A stretch of 64,000 nucleotides of DNA from Dentipellis sp. KUC8613 (lineage: Eukaryota > Basidiomycota > Agaricomycetes > Russulales > Hericiaceae): NCBI GenBank assembly GCA_002286715.1, contig NSJX01000041.1, positions 138,651-202,650 on the forward strand. Reading direction: 5' to 3'. Every line of letters starts with the position of its first letter. Within the stretch, counting starts at the first letter, position 1. A program made the position numbers and the translations under genes. Below, piece by piece: positions 11,998 to 22,968 of this stretch. The notes beneath the pieces were generated by a model. The model saw only the letters and a program-made list of their open reading frames with translations. It was not told the origin of the DNA and did not search any database.

Positions 11998-12006
11998 TTA
12001 TCAGAT
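11998..12006 (-). promoter_or_regulatory. ATCWGATAA GATA-factor-like site 3
   Basis: The plus strand reads TTATCAGAT, so the minus strand carries ATCTGATAA. It lies in gene-free DNA about 0.9 kb beyond the 3' end of Ftr1. Confidence 0.35.
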
Positions 12007-12891
12007 ACCGTGACACCCGCCGCCGTCTTATCTCCCCTCCCTCGGGCCCGCGAGGCTCGCGCTTCGACTTCGCGGCGTCGCTGTGCGCTGTGCGTCGCGG
12101 CATGTGCTTCTGTGATGCGTTGCGTGGACGATCTCGGACGGATCGTCGCACACCCACGCTCCATGCTGGGCGGTGACGGTGACGGGGGTTGGGCGCGCGG
12201 CTTCTGGCTTCTGTGCATGTGCATCTGCGCGTTGGGACGCGGTTACCTCGGCATATGATGTCTGGGGTCAGCTGTGTCGATCGCTCGGCGGATGTGGGCA
12301 ATGTGCATGTGGGACGCTCGTGTGCATATGGAGTTGGTAAAAATATGACAGTATGATGTTTTGGAATAGCACGGGCGAAGTCGAGCGATTCTGGTTCTGA
12401 GGCTAAGTCGCGCTGTGAGGAAATGAGCTCGAAATCGGATGAGCACCGTAGACTCACTTTATCGTCTCAGTGTGAAGGTGGGCTTAGTAGTATGTCGACT
12501 TCAAAGAGCTCGGAGTGACTCCAACGTCTCAGTGCGACTTTGATAATTAGAGTCAAATCGTTCAGAGTCAAGTCCACTGCTAACTCTAAGGCGCCAAAGG
12601 GGTCTTTTACAGCATAGGGTCTCGAGGAAACAGACAATAACACAAGTCGCTTGATGTCACTTGATGTCGCACAACACGCAGGGAAGAGAGAGTGGAAAAG
12701 AACATCGCATCGCATTCAGTTCATCAAGCGTCATCCAAGGTATGTAGTATGTACGTCGCCAACTCAACCTCCCACCCAAGACTACACTACTGTAACATTT
12801 TGCGCACCCATCAAGTCAAGTCGAACACACGCAGTCTCATCTCAAGCCAAAAGAAAAGGAAAACAGCCATAGCCAGGCCAGGAGAGAAGGC

Positions 12892-14374
12892 TTAGTGCGG
12901 GAGCACACCGACCTCCTCGCGCTCCTCGGCCATAGCGGCTTCCGCCTCGCGCGCCGCCCGCTTCTCGCGACGTTGCACACGCGCCTTGGACTCGAAACCG
13001 ACACCAAAGTTCGTGCGGCCCTCCTTCCACTTGAGGTAGAGCAGCGTGATGATGACGGCAATCCAGTAGAAGACGTAGGACAGAACGGAGCCGACTGCAG
13101 GTCGAAACTATCAGCACACAATGCCAAAGGACAAATAGAAATGGAGCTTACGCGTGGCGCTGTTTGTCCAACCGAAGATGGCACCGAAGATGGTCCACCC
13201 GTTGTTGTCGAAGTTGTTCTCGGGGTTGCAGCAGTCAAGATGCCACACACTGCCGTGGACGTTGAAAGAGCCGGGTCCGTCTCCTCCGGCATCGTCGACG
13301 TCGGTGCCGAGCAGGTTGTTGAACGCGTTCTCCTGGAAAGCCCATGTCGCCTTGCTGAACAGGCCGGCACCGATGAGCAGGATGAAGTTTGTCATCACGA
13401 CCAAGAAGATCGTCAACGCTGAACGGAGATTGCACAATCAGTAAGAGTCGATGCATGAGACTGTAAAACACGTACTGGAGCGACTGGCGAAGGCGTAGAT
13501 GAGGACACCGCAAATAAGACCGACAATAAGGCCGACGATGGCAGCAATCGGAATGGAGGCGGCGGGCTGGCCGAGGGAGACACCACCGACGAAGACGACG
13601 GCCTCCATACCTTCACGCAGAACGGTAATGAGAGGAAGGAAGAACAGGATCCATCGGCCGGCGTTCGCGCCTCCGTCGACATCTGCGAGAGCTCTCGATT
13701 AGACTGCGCTCATAGGACACGAGAGTAGAAAAGACTCACGCTTTCCCTCGAATGCCTGCGTGAGCTTGACGCGCCACTTCGTCTTGGCGCGGTCGAGCTT
13801 CAACATGGTGACACCCATGACGAAGATGATAATTGCCGCAATAAGCTCGAAGGTACCTGTTCGCGTAAATGAGTCAGTCAAAAATCGCTAAAAACCTGAC
13901 AAAAAATACACCGACCTTCCCAAATCTCCTCGGACTTCTGCCACAGGTTGGACGCCTTGGTAAACCAGACTGCAATGAAGGCGGCACCGATCGCGAGGGC
14001 AATGAAGAGTCCGATAGCAGAGCCAGCGAAAATCTGTAGGGCGTACCCATGTTAGTAGATGTCGCTGGTATCAGATAAGACAGCGACGACGCGCCACGCA
14101 CCTGGATGCGCATCTTGCGGATGAGACGCTTCTTGCGCCGCGCGTCGTCCGCGTCGATGAGCTCGGGCTCTACCGAGTCGCTCTTATTGTCGCCTTCGCT
14201 CTTCTCGTCGGTGCTGCCGTTGCCGCCAGCTTGCATGGGTGGGAGCGCGCCTCCCGAGTCATCGTGGACGATCTGCTCGACGAGACCGAGGAGGACAGAG
14301 ATGATGATCGCGGCCTCGAGGGTCTCACGGAAGACGATGAAGAAGATGGGGACGGAGAAGAGGTTCCGTGCCAT
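12892..14374 (-). CDS. FTR1: High-affinity iron permease Ftr1
   Basis: Plasma-membrane ferric iron permease, 394 aa, that imports Fe3+ handed over by the multicopper ferroxidase Fet3. Exons: 14374-14102, 14033-13916, 13856-13740, 13682-13476, 13418-13152, 13094-12892. The N terminus has FFIVFRETLEAAII, the first REXLE-type iron motif, and exon 4 has LREGMEAVVFVGG, the second. Between helices 1 and 2 lies an acidic, charged cytoplasmic loop (DEKSEGDNKSD). About seven hydrophobic segments are visible, and the C terminus is a charged tail ending EEREEVGVLPH. It is divergent from FET3 across a 986-bp shared promoter, the usual arrangement of this pair in basidiomycetes. Intron 1 contains an ATCWGATAA site. 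Length and motifs are normal for the family. Confidence 0.96.
14070..14078 (+). promoter_or_regulatory. ATCWGATAA site inside Ftr1 intron 1
   Basis: ATCAGATAA lies in the first intron of FTR1, about 300 bases downstream of its start codon, where a repressor site could still act. Confidence 0.4.
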
Positions 14375-14662
14375 CGTTGCGGGGCTCCACGGGTTCTAGT
14401 GGCCTGCGCGGGTAAGGTCTTGTGCGGGGAGAGGCACGAGGGGAGGGAGGAGGAAGGCGGGCGGGGGGAAGGAAAGGGGACCTTGAGGAAAGTGGTCGGG
14501 CTCGGAGGGGCGATATAAATGAGGCATCAGGGCGAAGACGAGGATGGAGAAGCGTTGGCCGGAAAATCGACCAGTGTCTTGTGCAGGCCGAGCACACGGT
14601 CCAGGGCGCATCTAATCTTATCATCCGGGCGCGGTCTTCAAGGGTGCTGCTTATCAAGACCA

Positions 14663-14671
14663 ATCAGATAA
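14663..14671 (+). promoter_or_regulatory. ATCWGATAA site in FTR1/FET3 promoter, FTR1 side
   Basis: ATCAGATAA followed by G, 289 bases upstream of the FTR1 ATG. Confidence 0.55.
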
Positions 14672-15091
14672 GATGGGAACTCGCCCTCATGCGTCAAGTT
14701 CGCGCCCCGAGCCTCGGCCGCCAGGCTTGGCTGCCCCTTTGCGAGTCAAATTTGCGCAAGAAAAGTTGCGAGCTGTCGCGGGTGGGGCAACGCGGGAGAA
14801 ATAGGACGCACAGGTGGCGAGCAGACACCGGCCAGAGCTGCAGCCGCCAGCAAGCGCGCGCGCTACGCCACGATTCCCGCGTTCTCGGCCGCACGACACG
14901 AGTAATGCCCCGTTCGTCCTCCTGTCCGTCATGCCTCCCACAGGGAAGGTTCGTGCACATCAAAGGACTGAATGGTGCCTCTTTGCTCGGGTTCCGGAAG
15001 ACGTCGGGCGTGAGATGGGCCCCAAATCAATGCCGCTAATCAGATAGAGGAAGCGGGTTGCAGCGCGTGATGATCGCGTACCGTGTGCCGC

Positions 15092-15100
15092 TTATCAGAT
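15092..15100 (-). promoter_or_regulatory. ATCWGATAA site in FTR1/FET3 promoter, FET3 side
   Basis: The minus strand carries ATCTGATAA (plus strand TTATCAGAT), about 260 bases upstream of the FET3 ATG. Confidence 0.55.
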
Positions 15101-15360
15101 AGCCCGTCCGCTTGGCCCGTCCAAAATTTCGACGCCTGTGTGTTCCTCGCGCCCTCCCCCAGGTGTCTCGCAAGCCCATCTGCTCTTCGCCCATCCCCAC
15201 TCCGCAAATATAATGCCTCACCGGAAAGTCCAGCCTCCCCACCCGGCCCTCCGCCCTTCCCTCTCAAAAGGCCTTGCTCCCCGAGTCGTCCTTCCTCGGG
15301 CTCCCCCTCCCATCTTATCTCCCCCCTCCCCTCGATCTTATCTCGAGCGACCAGCCCTCC

Positions 15361-17705
15361 ATGCGCGCTGCTCTCCTCGCCCTCGCTGCCGCCGCCAGCG
15401 TCGTCACCCCCGTCCTGGCTGGCGTGCACGAGATATGGTGGAACATCACTTACGTCGAGGATGCGAACCCCGATGGTCTCTTCCCCCGTCGCGTCATTGG
15501 CGTGAACGGAAGCTGGCCGTAAGTGACGCCCGTTAAACGTTCGTTGACATGTATTCACCTTTTGCTTCGCAGAATTCCGCCCATCGAGGTGTCGACTAAC
15601 GACTCCCTCCTCGTCCATGCCTTCAACTCCCTCGACCAACCCACCACGCTCCACCATCACGGCATGTTCTTCAATTCCACGACCTGGATGGACGGCGCTC
15701 AAGGTGTCAGCCAATGGTAAGCCGAATACTCGAATGGGGCGATCGTGACTGTACTCACCTTTTTCGCGACAGTGGTGTTCCTCCTGGTCAAAGCTGGGAC
15801 TACGTCGTCCCCATCAACTCGTCCGGTCAATGGGGTACGTACTGGGTGCACTCGCACGCTGGTGTAAGTGACAATTCTGGCGGCATAATATTTGGTGTGA
15901 TACTCACGGAAATATAGGGCCAATACGTCGATGGTCTCCGTGGTCCGGTTGTGATTCATCCTCCGAAGGAGGCTCACCAATACGACGAAGAGTTCACCAT
16001 CGTTCTTGGCGATTGGTACCACGATCAGCACTCCGACCTTCTGGACGAATTCGTCAACGTCGCCAACCCCGGCGGTGCTGAGCCCGTCCCTGGTATGTCG
16101 ATCTCCGACGTTGAAAAGCCCTTCTAACTTCAGCAAATCCAGATTCCGCCTTGATCTACTACGCGCAGAACGGTGCATACCTGGGCCCGATCCCCGGCAC
16201 GACGCCTGAAGGCGGCGTGACTTCGGCTGTCGGTTTCAACGAGAACGGCACGCTGCCCTTCCAGCCCGGAAAGACGTACCGTCTGCGCATCGTCAACACG
16301 AGCGCGTTCGCGGCGTTCTTCTTCTGGATTGATGGCCACGACATGCGTATCATCGAGGCTGACGGCGTACGTTCTATCGTCTTGCGAGATTCTGTTCTGG
16401 CGCTGATCATGTTTGGATGGACAGATTGACGTCGAGGAGTCGCCCATTGACCTGATCAGTATCACTGTCGCGCAGCGGTACTCGGTGCTCGTGACCGCGC
16501 GCAACGATACCAACGCGAACTGGGCCATCCACGCCAACATGGACACGGACATGTTCGATACCGTCCCTGACGCCTTGCAGCCTAGTAAGTACCTCCATAG
16601 GATTTTCTAGCGCTCCCTGCTGACGCATTGCAGACATCACCTCCTCCGTCACCTACGCTTCGGGCGCCAACCTGACCGACCTCGGCTTCGTCGACGAGTA
16701 CCACGATGTCAACGACACCGGGCTTGTGCCTCTCGTTGTTGTGCCCATGCCCCCGTCGACGCGGACGATCGAGCTCGAGGTCCTGTTCGACACGATGCAG
16801 GACGGCACGAACCACGCCATGTTCAACCAGATCACGTTCAACACCCCCCTCGTCCCCGTCGTGCTCTCCGAGCTGACGCTCGGCGACAACGCCACCGTCG
16901 TGGAGGCGTACGGCCCGACGTCGTTCGTCTTGGAGCATCTCGAGGTATTCGACATCGTGCTGAAGAACGGTGATGCCGGAAAGCACCCCTTGTGCGTATC
17001 TTGTCCTTGACCTCATCTGCGATACGGCGCTGACGGCGCTTGATAGCCATTTGCACGGACACGCGATGCAGCTCGTCGGCCGCGCGCAGGACTACACGTC
17101 TGATGACCCCGAGCTGAACCCGCCCATCGTCGAGGGCCAGGCCAACCCCATGCGTCGCGACACCGTGCAGGTGCCGTCCATGAACTCGGTGACGCTCCGC
17201 GTCGTTGCAGACAACCCCGGTGCCTGGTTCTTCCATTGTAAGCACCGTCCTGCGCATCTCCGGGAATATTCAGCTGACTTTACCGCGTCCAGGCCACATC
17301 GAATGGCATCTGGAGGTCGGTCTCGCCGTGACGCTCATTGAGGCGCCGCTCGAGGTGCAGTCGCGCGCGCAGAACGGCATCAAGCCCCCGCAGGCGCTCG
17401 TCGACCAGTGCAGCGCGCTCGGCCTGCCCGTGTCAGGTAACGCAGCCGGCCACGCGTCGACGACAGACCTGTCTGGGCTGCCGCTCGGGCCGTACCAGCA
17501 GAACAACGGGTGGCACGCGAAGGGCATCTGGGCGATGTTCGGCTGTGTGCTGACCGCGACGATCGGAATGGTGACGGTGACATGGTACGCGATTGGCGAG
17601 CACCTGACGGAGGAGGAGGTCGAGGACGAGGTGCGGAAGAAGCAGGCGCAGAAGGCACAGCGGAGGAGGATGTTCACGAACTTGCTGCCGGGGTCGAAGA
17701 AGTAG
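15361..17705 (+). CDS. FET3: Multicopper ferroxidase Fet3
   Basis: Plasma-membrane multicopper oxidase, 637 aa, that oxidises Fe2+ to Fe3+ outside the cell for uptake through Ftr1. Exons: 15361-15518, 15573-15716, 15773-15863, 15918-16092, 16143-16366, 16425-16584, 16634-16991, 17047-17237, 17293-17705. A signal peptide (ALLALAAAASVVTPVLAG) comes first. The copper motifs appear in order: TTLHHHGMF, YWVHSHAG, HPFHLHGHAMQ and WFFHCHIEWHLEVGL. These supply the type 1, 2 and 3 copper ligands, with Leu at the axial type 1 position. Several N-glycosylation sequons lie between. A single transmembrane helix (WAMFGCVLTATIGMVTVTWYA) precedes a short charged tail, which separates Fet3 from secreted laccases. 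Its pairing with FTR1 supports the call. Confidence 0.96.
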
Positions 17706-19950
17706 GCGAAAAGGGCTTTTGGGCTTGCTTGATGATTATTGTGATGACTTGTGATAGTGTTTGCTTACTTGCGACAGCGCATACATACGACCGTTGGGAT
17801 GTGTAGATTGTGTGATTCTATTTTTTTCGCCCCTCCTTGGATCGCGTGAGTGCATTGCGGTACCGCGCGAGCGCTTGGCTGCTTTGAGTTCGGTCATAAC
17901 CTCGTGTATGTTGCCTTCGACTCAAGGCGTCGCGATGTTGAGATGAAGGTATGTCGAGGAAAGGCTAGCCTGAATTTTTATTGCTGCCGTGGAACAAGAT
18001 GTACATACTTGGACGTTCGCTTCACACTCCGATATCCTGCTGCGTTCCAGCAACGAGTCAGCTGCAGCTGTCCTTCACGATCTTCAATGAGGCCGTGCTG
18101 GGGTCTTTTATTGCTCGGTGATTCGTGGAATCACTGGAGTTGAAGGCTTTCATATGAATATCCTTTCTTTCCGTGCGATGCAGCCCGATTGGCCTGTGAT
18201 TGAAGGTATCCACTATAGAATTTTTCAAATTCCAGAAAACATCACATGAAGGTCAACATTTTCGACATCGGCTCTTACAAAGATACTTGAATATTGGATG
18301 GAATGAGGCAGGAACGATTCGTTGAAGCCTACTTTCGAAATCGCAAGGCCTTCGACGGCATAATAATTGAGCAAGCGTGGGAACCCCATTGTTTCATGTG
18401 AGCTGGCGTCTTGCTGCAAGCGTCAATCGATACGACGACGTTCTTGACTACCACCATGCCCCTTGACCTCGACCTCGCTATTACGCCTTGTCAAGATCAT
18501 GATCCTGTTGACAGCATTACGTCGGGCTTGCATCTGATACTGAATCTAGCCGCATCGTATAGCGCGGCTTGGTGATGTTTTGTGCTGATGATTCTCACCT
18601 AGGGTGGTCGATTGCCTACTGACAGTCAGACGGGCCTCGCCCCTCTGTCTGCTGTGCGTGGGATGCTTCACGATATCACTGAGGTAAAGATGAGAAGTTC
18701 TGCCACGGTGGGCGCATCCGGCGATGACTTTTGTGAGGGTAAGTCTGCGTACGTCACGTCTGTATCCTCCTCCCTAGTGCTTATCACAGCATGTCTAGAT
18801 ATTCGATGAAGTGCATGCGGTAGTGGTGATTGTAGTCGCCTCCTACGCCTGTTCTAGTGTACTCGAGTACCTATCAGTGCACAATGAGACCGTTGTACTC
18901 TGCCTTCCTACGACATCGGTGTTCCTCACGGGTGCTCTTAGGTCGCTCTGGAAATGTGTGTAGTCGAGACTCGAGACCGTCCACTTACGTCCTATCGTCC
19001 ATGTTTAGATCCTGTTATGTTCATGGCGCTCGCGCCGATAGCCCGCTGGGACTGCCCAATCGGACCGCTTCTATTCAAGGTCACGGTCGGCAGTTCCAGC
19101 CTCTTCACCACCTCATCAGTCACACATGCATTTGTACGCTTTCCCTCTGCTCTTTTTGTCTCGATCTATCTCTGGTACTGGTCCTCGCGCGGCTTTTGGA
19201 GCCTTCCTACTGAACATGTCCTAGCCGTTTCTCATGCTCTGCCACGCCCCCCGCACACGCATACCCCGCCTCCAACATCAGGCAGTTCGAGGTGGCCAAT
19301 ACATTCATAAGGTGCCGCGTTCCCAGCAATTAAGCTTCTGTGACGCCTTCTCCGGAGCTTTGTCGCATCTTCGCGCTTCTACGGCCTGGCACCGTCACAA
19401 ACATAGCCTTCAACTGGAGTACGTGTCCGACATTGATCGCTCGGGAGGTATACTGCTCACGCTACAACCTCGAACAGGGATTAGGCTTTCTGCCTCCGCG
19501 CCACGCAATTGAGCAGCTCGGCAGCATCCGCCCGAGGGTCGTCCCCCTGCGTCAGCTCTGTGTACACGCGCACCGCATGACCGCGCCCAAGACGTCCACT
19601 ACGCACTCGATGACGCCGCGCGCAGCCGAGACCAGGTCCGGGGGAGCAGAGCGGCAAGCTCCAGCGCATTCTGGGCGCGGTCACATGATATCGTGGACGC
19701 CGCCGGTCCCGCCCGCATGCCTGTTTCGGGTGTCCGCTCGAGTTTTCGAGACTGCTCGTCCTGAATGTCGCTGATCGATATCGGCGCGGATGCCTCCTTT
19801 CGGCCTACTTATTGGGTCCTCGCAACTCCGTGTCGCCTCTTAATGCCCCCGCGTCACTGCCCCTCATAGCTGTAGCTTGCATACCGTTCCCCGCCTTCCT
19901 TCCTACATCCCCCCCTTCTCCCCCCTTCAAACTTGACTGTGGGTATCGCT
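17706..19950. other. Gene-poor region between FET3 and the carboxylesterase
   Basis: No gene could be supported in 2.2 kb. Several open stretches (for example around 18900-19310) are hydrophobic or Pro/His-rich, but they lack a domain and a sensible splice chain. Confidence 0.4.
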
Positions 19951-22132
19951 ATGGGACTCCAGGTCTTACCTGCACATCTTCCCAGCGTTCGACACCGGAC
20001 GCTCAAGACAACATTCACGGGCATCGAGCATGCGCTCTCCACTCCCGACGCGCTTGTGCACCAGTACAGGGGCATCAAGTACGCAAGCATGCCCGCCCGC
20101 TTCCGTCAGTCCCGCCTCTTCACTTCTTACCGCCCACGGACCGACGCGACTCGTTTCGGGTGAGTACGAGCAAGACCTTGCTCTTGATCGCATCGCTCAT
20201 CGGGATATGTGTATCAGGCCGATTTGTCCACAGCCGAAAGGCAGACCCGTCGAGGAAGAATTATTTGGATTTTCTGAAGACGAGTATCCGCTCCAGAACT
20301 TCAAGCAAATTGAGTCTGAATGCTTAAACCTTAACATCACCTGTCCTGCGGGGCTCACGCCGGAGTCCGCCCTGCCAGTCATGATCTGGATTCACGGGTA
20401 AGTTCCTTACGCTTGACATTTCTCTACGCCTGATGGCTCACTGTGCATGTGCAGCGGCGGAACTCGTGGCTCGGGCTCGCAATGGCTGTATGACGGCGGT
20501 GCGCTTGTTCAGAGCAGTATTCGATTAGGCAAGCCGGTCGTCCTTGTGACCTTCAAGTGAGTTCATCTGGTTCACATGCAATGTCGTGCATGACGTACTC
20601 ATGCGTTCGCTAGCTATCGTCTAGGCCTGCTTGGCTTCGCGGCGGGTCCGAAGCTCCTTGAGGACAACGCACTCGCGGGCGACGAAGGTGTGGGCAACTA
20701 TGGGTTGCGCGACCAGCAGCGCGCAATAGAGTGGGTCCATCGCTTCATTAAGGATTTCGGCGGCGACCCCGACAACATTACACTATTTGGTGCATCGACC
20801 GGCGGCGCGGACGTCCTGCTGCATCTTGTGTCGCGTGCCAATGCCGTGTCGCCTATATTCCAGCGTGCAATAGTCCAGAGTCCGCTTATCGATTGTAATG
20901 TTCCGGATGTCTCACTGGCTGGTTCACACCTTTCGCGACTAATGGGCGCCATGCATGTATCGACGGTGCAGGAGCTCCGATGCATCGACGCCGCAAAACT
21001 TGCGCATCTACACTTCGCCGGGCGAGTGGTCGACGACGGCGTCTTCTTTGCGCCTGGTGGGCGGGAGCTCCTGTTCTCGTGCGGAGTGGCCCACCACAGT
21101 AACCACCACCACGACCACCACGCAGCCATCACTAACAACTCACCCACGTCCCATGCTGCTCTGGAGCGGCACCTCGCAGACCTGCACGCCATCCCCAAGG
21201 CCCTCCACTCGCACCACCATACCCCGGCTCACACGCACAGCCCGCCGTTCATCCCGCGCCAGCCCCTCATGATCGGCGACTGCGCGTTTGAATCCGCACT
21301 CCACCTCCGCGCCGCCTCGCTCTGGACACCTACGGGCGTCGTGCGCCGGCTCAAGGCGATCTGCCAGTCCCTCACCAAGGCCTCCCTCCTCCTGCGCGCA
21401 TACGACATCTCCGCCTACACGCCGCACGAAGAGCTGCCCGACCGCGTGCTCGACCTCATCAACGACGCGCGCTTCGCCTGGCCGACCGACTGCGCCGCGA
21501 ACGCGCTGCGGCACGCGCGCGCGGGGCCAGGGCCGAGCAGCTGCTTGCTCAAGGCCGCAAGCAACTCGAGCATCTCGATCAACAGCACGACGGGCACGGG
21601 CGGCGGCGGCGGCGTGTGGCGGTACGTGTTTGACCAGGAGGCGCCGAAGCGCGGCACGCCGCACCACGCGGCGGACCTGCTCTACCTCTTCGACACCGCG
21701 CGCCCCGACTTCGACGCGCTCACGGCGCCGCCGACGCCCGCGACGTACACGCCGCCCGAGCTCGAGTTCGACTCCGACCCGGACGAGGCGCCGTACGACG
21801 TCGGCGCGTTCGACTGCTCGGAGGCGTGCGCGTGGGACGTGCCCGTCGTCGACAAGTACATGTATGCGCGCGTGCGCGACGCCGTGCAGGAGCGCTGGCT
21901 CGCGTTCGCGTATGGTATCCCCCCGTGGGCGGAGGACCGCGTGTATGTGTTTGGGCCCGAGGGCGAGACGGGCGAGCGCAGCCCGACCATCTTCGAGGGC
22001 CGGCGTCGCCGCGCGGTGTGGAAGGCCGCGCTGGAGCCGCTGGGCCGCGAGCTGGTCAACAAGGTCGGCATCGAGCTCAGCAACGGCCCGCCTGTGGATG
22101 CGACGCACGCGCATGTGCAGGCGAAGTTTTAG
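19951..22132 (+). CDS. Type-B carboxylesterase, alpha/beta-hydrolase
   Basis: Predicted 669-aa carboxylesterase/cholinesterase-family hydrolase of unknown substrate. Exons: 19951-20159, 20218-20397, 20455-20556, 20614-22132. Family signatures seen are the early YRGIKYA; PVMIWIHGGG with the oxyanion glycines; NYRLGLLGF; GNYGLRDQQRAIEWV; and the nucleophile elbow FGASTGGADV, with Ser in the G-x-S-x-G context. The second residue is Ala where Glu or Gly is usual. A likely catalytic His lies in TPHHAADLLYLF. An unusual His-rich insertion (AHHSNHHHDHHA, encoded near 21090-21130) lies in the cap region. No convincing signal peptide precedes the first block, so the protein may be intracellular, or the true first exon may lie upstream. 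The ATG at 19951 was chosen as the only in-frame ATG before the conserved start. Confidence 0.85.
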
Positions 22133-22968
22133 GCTTTAGGGGCTCTTCGACGTCGCGTCCTGCGGCTTTATTCGGGTCAATCAAGGATTTCACCCCTTCT
22201 CATTCACCTTTTCTTCTCCTACCATGATATTTTCGACCCGGAGCGCCGCCCTATCCATCGCTGGCGGCCCCCATTCTCCAAATCAACCTCCCACCCCTCC
22301 CTCTTCCGCGTTCCAAAACATGCATTTTCCCGGCTCTCCATCACATCTATGGTCTTTGGTCCTCTGCTCGTTGCTCTCCATCTCTGGATAGGAAGTTCAC
22401 ACATCCACATCTATACACAACCTCGGCCGCTTGACTCTGACAAGCCTCCGTCGCGCCTCATTCATCTATCTATGATATCTTATTATATCACCCGCCATGT
22501 GTTCTAGTATCCCGCACCCTGCATTTCCCACATATCATGTTCATGTTGTCTGTTGTATCATTGGCCTTGGATCCTGTACTGGTATCTACATACTTAGCAT
22601 ACTGCACCGGCAGGACGGTTCTCCTGTGGGTGTCATCGGTTACTCCTGGTGAAATACAAGGGTTTTTAGAGAGTATTCTTAGCTTGTCCGTCACGGAGAA
22701 GAGGGGATGCCCAGGTTTTCATGCACAAGCAGACGAACACACCACGGTAGCGTCAAAGTAAAATGCACCGCAGAACGGGCACGGGAATGTGATATGCGTA
22801 TTAGCGGTATGATACAGCAGTCGGACAATGTTGAAGTCCGTTTTAGTCTACATGCAGAAGCCCTCAATCCACGACGTTGAATCTTCCCAACCCAACCCGA
22901 CCTCCTAAATCCTACAGATACACACCAACAAACCAACCCACCAACGCCCATCACCCCCGACCCGACAC
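22133..22968. other. Convergent intergenic region
   Basis: This is the 3' flank shared by the carboxylesterase (+) and serine hydroxymethyltransferase (-). It is pyrimidine-rich in places and no gene or repeat was recognised. Confidence 0.5.

Larger units (their letters stand above)
9086..12891. other. Gene-poor region between membrane protein and Ftr1
   Basis: No gene could be supported in 3.8 kb. On the minus strand around 9480-9720 two short pieces (FQLVRMYTLFVY and RFILGRIAPP) look like fragments of another membrane protein, but they cannot be spliced into a gene. An ATG at 10408 is followed by an open stretch and a GTGAGC donor-like site, but nothing recognisable follows. Three ATCWGATAA sites (10515, 10621, 11998) are listed separately. 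The part at 12450-12660 is AT-richer and non-coding. Confidence 0.45.
14375..15360. promoter_or_regulatory. Shared bidirectional promoter of FTR1 and FET3
   Basis: This 986-bp divergent region holds full ATCWGATAA matches at 14663-14671 and 15092-15100 and a one-mismatch copy (ATCAGATAG) at 15039-15047. It also holds plain CTTATC (GATAAG) motifs at 14617, 15314 and 15337. The layout fits co-regulation of permease and ferroxidase by a GATA-type iron repressor; this is inferred from the motif, not shown. Confidence 0.75.

Noticed and set aside
21140..22114. Long open frames opposite and alongside the carboxylesterase
   Set aside because: They are Arg-rich shadows produced by the high GC content of the real exon 4.
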